Origin: Promethearchaeota archaeon
GTDB lineage: Archaea > Asgardarchaeota > Lokiarchaeia > Sigyniarchaeales > SOKP01
DNA length: 9,240 nucleotides
NCBI GenBank assembly: GCA_004524385.1
Contig: SDNM01000043.1
Coordinates: 1-9,240 of the forward strand
Direction of reading: 5' to 3'
Part shown: one piece after another, positions 5,102 to 9,240 of the stretch
Position numbering within the stretch: the stretch's first letter is position 1
Layout of the letters: each line of letters begins with the position of its first letter
Translations under genes and position numbers: made by a program
Notes under the pieces: model-generated
What the model saw: the letters and a program-made list of their open reading frames with translations, nothing else
What the model was told of the DNA's origin: nothing
The model's database searches: none

Positions 5102-8100
5102 GTGCCTCAAATTACTGCGCAAAAAGAGAAATCAACGATTAAACAGGGAACAATTGCGGAATTCATGCGCAAGCGTACACAATTAGTTGGATTTGAATTT
5201 GGTTATTGGAAGCATTCACAATATGCCGCTGAATTCCTTGATAACGCCCTCGATGCTATTGAATCTTTTCAATGGAAAGAGGTTAAAAAACCAGATTCAA
5301 AGATTAAATTCACGCTTGATCAAGAACTTTCTTTGGAGAATTTATCAATACTTAAAACCGAAAAAGAGGAGGAAAAGAAAAGCTCTGAACCAATAAATGA
5401 TGAAGCAAAACACATGTTAAAGCAAGAAATTGGAATTGAACCTGTTGAAAACGATACAGCTGAGGTCGAAATATTAGAACCTATAGAAATAAAGCCTGAA
5501 GAAATAATTGATGAAATTGAAGTTGAAGAAGAAGTACAAAATATAATTAAAGACATGGAAGAAATTATAAAACCAGTAGAAACTATAATCGATAATGAAC
5601 CCATCGTAATTATTCGCTTAAGCGAGGCTGAAGCAGCTTCATTTTTAACTTCTGAATTAAGTCAGAAAAATATTATGAATTATACTTTTGAGATTTTTGA
5701 TAATGGCACTGGTATGAATAAATTAGATCTCCGGAAATTTGGTAGATATTTAGCTTCCTCGAAGAGTACAGAGCTCAAGCAGACCAGGGGAAGTCAAGGC
5801 TTTGGAGCTCCCAGTGCCTTTAGTGATTCCCAGAATACAACAGGTAGACCAATTATAGCAGTCTCAAAATCAAAAAATAATGTTTATGCTACAGTTTCAG
5901 AATTTTTTACAACATCAAAAAACGAGAAAAAATATTTAGTTCATCCCACAGATGTGGATTGCCCTTTCCTCCACGGAACATATATTAAATTACATTATCT
6001 CAATGTTAAATATATTCGAGGCTATGTTGATATCTATGTAAAAGAGACCGCTTTAATGAACCCACACATTACAATTATTTTTATTGATCCTTATAATGAG
6101 GAACACATTTATCCAAGAAAAGTTTCGACTTTCCCTGTAGAACCTCATTATGCCAAACCTCATCCCTCGTCAACAAATATAGGCGATCTTCAAGATTTAT
6201 TAATTAAAACAGAAAATCATACAATTTCCTCATTCTTAAAAGATAATTTTGTTAGAGTAAGTTCAAAAACAGCAAAACAAATTATAGATCTTGCAGAGAG
6301 AGATCTACAAGACAAACTAAATTTTCTTATCCTTAAAAGTGGATTTATCAAGAAATTAGAGAAAAAAACCGATCCTATTCATTACACTCGTTTTGAAAAA
6401 AGAATTTATGGACGATCTCAAAAACCAAGAGATAAATTAATAATTTATGAAGTTATTTCAGATGACCTTAAGACTAAATACTGGGATTTAATATCAAACT
6501 ATAATGAACTCAATAAAAAACATGAAAAGATCTCTAAAAATATACAAAAACAATATAATTTAATCGAAAAAGCAGAGACTCAAAAAGAAATAAAAAGTTT
6601 TGAAAAAAACATTAGAGCCTTTTTAAAGGATATTGATGGTTTAAGAAAACAAAAGGATAACATCAGAACAGAACTAGATAAAATGATAAATAGCTCAAAA
6701 GATGGGTTACATGAGCTTAAAAAATTTAAAGACCGAAGTGATATTGAGGAGCTCGTCAAAGAAATTCAATTATCAAAAACAAAACCTGCTGAATTAACAA
6801 ACGATCAATTTAATTCCCTTTTTCTTGCTTTTAAGTCTGTAAAGTATATGGCTCCTCCGACAGACACAGCAATCCCCGTAGGAGAGTCTGTGTTAGAAAA
6901 CACTTTAATAAAAGAAATAGGCTTAAAAGTCTCAGATAATTTAGATGATTTTGATACTCCCGTAGAGGATATTAATAAATCAACCGATATTTTACTCGAA
7001 GTTAAGAAAAACGAATTAAAAAAAGGAGATCCAACAATAAAAGACGATATTTTAAATAATATTTCAATATCTGATGAAGAAGTCCATGATATTAGTTCAC
7101 AGATTTTAGCTAATGTAGATATAAAGGATGAAAGTTTGGAAACAGAACAATTTAAACAATCTCTTGAAAATATTATAGCATCTTCGGAAGATAAATCTCA
7201 AAATGTTTATGGAGAGGTATTTGATTATTTTATTGAAACTTTTACTAGAGACGATGATTTTGTAGCAGCTGAAACTAGAGATCCTACTAGTGGAAAAGGC
7301 TTAGCATATGTTGTGGAAGCGGTAATGGCACATTCAAAACTTATTGAAACGCCGAAACGGTCAAGAGATGTTTTATCAAGATTTGTTAATAGAACTCCTA
7401 AATTAAGGGATAGTGCTGATTGTGCTATTACTAAGGCAGTTCAAGCAGTAAATTGGAAAAATTATAAATTAGAAACATATGATAATAATTTACCTAAAGG
7501 TCCAATTAAGCTTCTTGTAAATGTTTCTGGACCCTTTGTACATTTAATGTTTAAATCACAATCAAAAAACTCTTTAGCTGACGATGAAGATTTAATTAAA
7601 GAGATTAAATATTGTCTAGAAGCAATAGGAAGAAGATTAAGGATGTATCTAAATCGAAGAGCTTCAATACGAAAAACTGAAAAACGAGCAAGTTTAATCG
7701 ATAAATATATCCCTCTTTTCGTTAAAAGTCTTTATAACATAGTTTCAGAGGGAGAAGGTTCAAAGTATAAAGAAAAGGTAAAAGAAAAGGAATTACAGAA
7801 CCTTATGAGAGAAGCCATAGGAAAAAAATCTGCTCCTGTTGGCGAGGCAAAAGCTGAGAGAGAAGAAATAAAAATTGAACCTGTTAAACCTTTAATAAAA
7901 GAGAAAGAAATAGAAGCAAAACCTAAGATCGAAATTCCTAAGGAGGATGAAGTAAAGAAAAAGGAATTAGAGAAAAAAGAAGTTGAAGTAAAGAAAATAG
8001 AACCTAGAAAAGAAGAAGCTAAAGTTCAAGACTTTAATATATTAACAGTACGTCAATTATATAAATATGCAAATGAAAATAACATAAAATTGCCTTCAAA

Positions 8101-8569
8101 AGCTAGAAAAAATGATATAATTAAAAAAATTAAGGAATCAATCAGTAAAAAGGAAATTATTGAACCAAAGATTGAAAAGGTCCCTCCAAAACAGAAAAAA
8201 ATTGCCCCTCCTCTTCCTAAAAAAGAAGCGAAAGTAAAAACAAAACCTGTAGTAAAACCAAAAGTTGTAGTAAAACCAAAACCTGCAGTAAAATCAAAAC
8301 CTGCAACAAAACCAAAACCTGCAGCAAAACCAAAACCTATTGTAAAACCTCCACAACCTAAACAAACGCAATTACCGATGATAACAAATTCAAATATTTT
8401 TAATGCATTGACTAATGAATGGCAAACAATAAAGCATTTAATCTTTAAATTAAAAATAAAAGATATGATGGATGCAAGATTTTTACAGATAAAGCTTAAG
8501 GAATTAGAGCGTAAAGGTGAGGTTTTAGTCGATATTAAGATGGGTAAAAAACATTGGAAAAAAACCTAA
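5102..8569 (+). CDS. top6B: DNA topoisomerase VI subunit B, enlarged form with three insertions and a DNA-binding C-terminal extension
   Basis: ATP-driven subunit of the type IIB topoisomerase that passes one DNA duplex through another. At 1155 residues it is about twice the family length. In the GHKL ATPase, motif I is EFLDNALDA (catalytic E44, N48, D51), motif II DNGTGM (200-205) and motif III GSQGFG (230-235), then SQNTTGRP (243-250). H2TH: FLKDNFVRVSS (378-388) and LTNDQFNSLFLAF (565-577), then APPTD (584-588) and PVGE (592-595). Transducer (about 715-875): DDFVAAETR, RFVNRTPKL, DCAITKAV, NWKNYKL, with the likely phosphate-sensing Lys in SQSKNSLADD (K822). Insertions: acidic at about 61-190, coiled-coil at about 402-560, acidic at about 610-715. 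The C-terminal extension holds a charged linker, a SAP/Rho-N-like motif (979-1014), a Lys-Pro-Ala tail (1041-1085) and a probable winged helix (1094-1155). The GTG start is chosen because an in-frame TAA lies at 5096-5098 and the next ATG (residue 22) would cut the conserved TIAEF motif. top6A follows 15 nt downstream. Confidence 0.93.
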   Translation: MPQITAQKEKSTIKQGTIAEFMRKRTQLVGFEFGYWKHSQYAAEFLDNALDAIESFQWKEVKKPDSKIKFTLDQELSLENLSILKTEKEEEKKSSEPINDEAKHMLKQEIGIEPVENDTAEVEILEPIEIKPEEIIDEIEVEEEVQNIIKDMEEIIKPVETIIDNEPIVIIRLSEAEAASFLTSELSQKNIMNYTFEIFDNGTGMNKLDLRKFGRYLASSKSTELKQTRGSQGFGAPSAFSDSQNTTGRPIIAVSKSKNNVYATVSEFFTTSKNEKKYLVHPTDVDCPFLHGTYIKLHYLNVKYIRGYVDIYVKETALMNPHITIIFIDPYNEEHIYPRKVSTFPVEPHYAKPHPSSTNIGDLQDLLIKTENHTISSFLKDNFVRVSSKTAKQIIDLAERDLQDKLNFLILKSGFIKKLEKKTDPIHYTRFEKRIYGRSQKPRDKLIIYEVISDDLKTKYWDLISNYNELNKKHEKISKNIQKQYNLIEKAETQKEIKSFEKNIRAFLKDIDGLRKQKDNIRTELDKMINSSKDGLHELKKFKDRSDIEELVKEIQLSKTKPAELTNDQFNSLFLAFKSVKYMAPPTDTAIPVGESVLENTLIKEIGLKVSDNLDDFDTPVEDINKSTDILLEVKKNELKKGDPTIKDDILNNISISDEEVHDISSQILANVDIKDESLETEQFKQSLENIIASSEDKSQNVYGEVFDYFIETFTRDDDFVAAETRDPTSGKGLAYVVEAVMAHSKLIETPKRSRDVLSRFVNRTPKLRDSADCAITKAVQAVNWKNYKLETYDNNLPKGPIKLLVNVSGPFVHLMFKSQSKNSLADDEDLIKEIKYCLEAIGRRLRMYLNRRASIRKTEKRASLIDKYIPLFVKSLYNIVSEGEGSKYKEKVKEKELQNLMREAIGKKSAPVGEAKAEREEIKIEPVKPLIKEKEIEAKPKIEIPKEDEVKKKELEKKEVEVKKIEPRKEEAKVQDFNILTVRQLYKYANENNIKLPSKARKNDIIKKIKESISKKEIIEPKIEKVPPKQKKIAPPLPKKEAKVKTKPVVKPKVVVKPKPAVKSKPATKPKPAAKPKPIVKPPQPKQTQLPMITNSNIFNALTNEWQTIKHLIFKLKIKDMMDARFLQIKLKELERKGEVLVDIKMGKKHWKKT
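8231..8350 (+). repeat. 18-nt tandem repeats encoding a Lys-Pro-Ala tail in Top6B
   Basis: Units of the form GCARYAAAACCAAAACCT recur about five times, with single-base variants (for example an AAATCA for AAACCA). They encode repeats of KPKPA/V. The resulting tail is rich in Lys, Pro and Ala, like histone H1 tails, and probably contacts DNA without a fixed fold. The near-identity of the units suggests recent expansion, so copy number may vary between strains. Confidence 0.85.
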
Positions 8570-8584
8570 AATTGGAAATTTATT

Positions 8585-9240
8585 ATGGCAAAAAAGAAAT
8601 CTAAAAAAAAATGGGATTTTAAGGCTGCTAAAGATTTGTTTTATGACTATTTAGAAAAGCGTCAAGAGAAAAAACAAATTAATCTCCCTCCTGAAACAAT
8701 ACAAATAGACAATTTGAACAGAAAAGAAGCGCTAAATCGTTTATATAATCTAACAGATTCAGTTATAGAAAAGATCTATTCTTCTGGACGTCCTAGTATT
8801 CAATTACCCTCAAGAACAAGTACTAACATTATATGGGATGAAGAGAACGACTTATTACTGCTCGGAAAGCAACTTCAAGAGAAACAGTTCCATAGTCTGT
8901 CTAGTGTGGCAGATATAACTCGATTAATGCGAGTTCTAGAAGCCGTTAATGAACTACTTGTAAAGGATCTGCATGCTACAAAAAGAGAGATTTTCTATTC
9001 AGATGTAAAATTATTTGGGGAACAAAAAAACAGCGATAAAAGTATTGAAGATATAGCAACAATGCTCTATACAACTAGAAATTCTACTCATATAGTAGCC
9101 TCTGCTAAAGGCTCATGTATAGGTAGACTTAGAATTAGAGATAAAAGCGATATTATTGATTTAGAAGGATTAGGAAGTGGTGGTTGGACAATCAGTCCAA
9201 TGCTTGACAATATTGAGATTCTTGAATCAGATGCTGAATT
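8585..9240 (+). CDS. top6A: DNA topoisomerase VI subunit A / Spo11-like DNA-cleaving subunit (partial, 3' end outside window)
   Basis: Subunit that cuts both DNA strands through a tyrosine bound to the 5' ends. The first 218 codons are present. A Lys-rich start (MAKKKSKKKW) leads into the 5Y-CAP winged-helix domain, with the catalytic tyrosine at Y138 in TKREIFYSDVKLFGEQ. The motif DLEGLGSGGWTISPM (192-206) precedes the Toprim domain, whose metal-binding Glu and Asp residues lie outside the window. The catalytic Tyr is some 30 residues further in than in the short archaeal enzymes, so the N-terminus is somewhat extended. The segment from 131 to 181 is unusually like eukaryotic SPO11 (TKRDIYYTDSQLFG in the human protein, from memory). 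The ATG lies 15 nt after the top6B stop with only a weak ribosome site (TGGAA), as expected for translationally linked top6B-top6A genes. Identity as Top6A/Spo11 family is secure. A functional topoisomerase, not a dedicated break-maker, is inferred from the neighbouring top6B. Confidence 0.93.
   Translation, partial: MAKKKSKKKWDFKAAKDLFYDYLEKRQEKKQINLPPETIQIDNLNRKEALNRLYNLTDSVIEKIYSSGRPSIQLPSRTSTNIIWDEENDLLLLGKQLQEKQFHSLSSVADITRLMRVLEAVNELLVKDLHATKREIFYSDVKLFGEQKNSDKSIEDIATMLYTTRNSTHIVASAKGSCIGRLRIRDKSDIIDLEGLGSGGWTISPMLDNIEILESDAE

Noticed and set aside
5187..5396. 69-residue open frame on the + strand in another phase
   Set aside because: It is out of phase with top6B across the conserved GHKL motif I. 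No independent support.
5320..5604. 94-residue Ser/Ile-rich open frame on the minus strand
   Set aside because: Complement of the Glu/Ile-rich acidic insertion of Top6B; a composition artefact.

Overview
This AT-rich window looks archaeal and most probably comes from an Asgard archaeon (Lokiarchaeia/Promethearchaeota-like). Three things point to this: an archaeal-type bifunctional CoaBC, a DNA topoisomerase VI operon (top6B-top6A), and archaeal-style signals (AT-rich TATA-like boxes, GGTGA-type ribosome binding sites, T-rich gene ends). The Asgard assignment is an inference. It rests mainly on the visible part of Top6A, whose catalytic region reads more like eukaryotic SPO11 than like typical euryarchaeal Top6A, and on very long low-complexity and coiled-coil insertions. 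No rRNA or other phylogenetic marker is present to settle it.

Layout, all on the + strand. (1) Positions 1-2480: the last 35 codons of a probable von Willebrand factor A (vWA) protein, followed 8 nt later by a 787-residue protein with a SWIM-type zinc-finger-like motif. The pairing recalls MoxR/vWA/SWIM clusters such as yehL-yehM-yehP-yehQ of E. coli. (2) 2617-3429: an unrecognised hydrophilic protein with a Lys/Ser/Pro repeat linker and a C-terminal coiled-coil/SHOCT-like helical segment. (3) 3581-4852: coaBC, two consecutive steps of coenzyme A synthesis. (4) 5102-9240: the topoisomerase VI operon, with a complete, greatly enlarged B subunit (1155 residues against roughly 500-650 for the family) and the first 218 codons of the A subunit, cut by the window end.

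The most interesting element is the topoisomerase VI B subunit. The whole GHKL-H2TH-transducer core is recognisable with its key residues, but it is interrupted by three large insertions: an acidic one in the ATPase domain, a coiled-coil one in the H2TH domain, and an acidic one between the conserved APPTD/PVGE block and the transducer. It also carries a C-terminal extension with a SAP/Rho-N-like motif, a Lys-Pro-Ala histone-H1-like tail and a probable winged-helix domain. Together with the SPO11-like A subunit this would be an unusual type IIB topoisomerase with its own added DNA-contact modules.

No tRNA, rRNA, CRISPR array, insertion sequence or integrase was seen. All intergenic gaps are under 300 bases; they hold probable promoter elements and T-rich termination signals.
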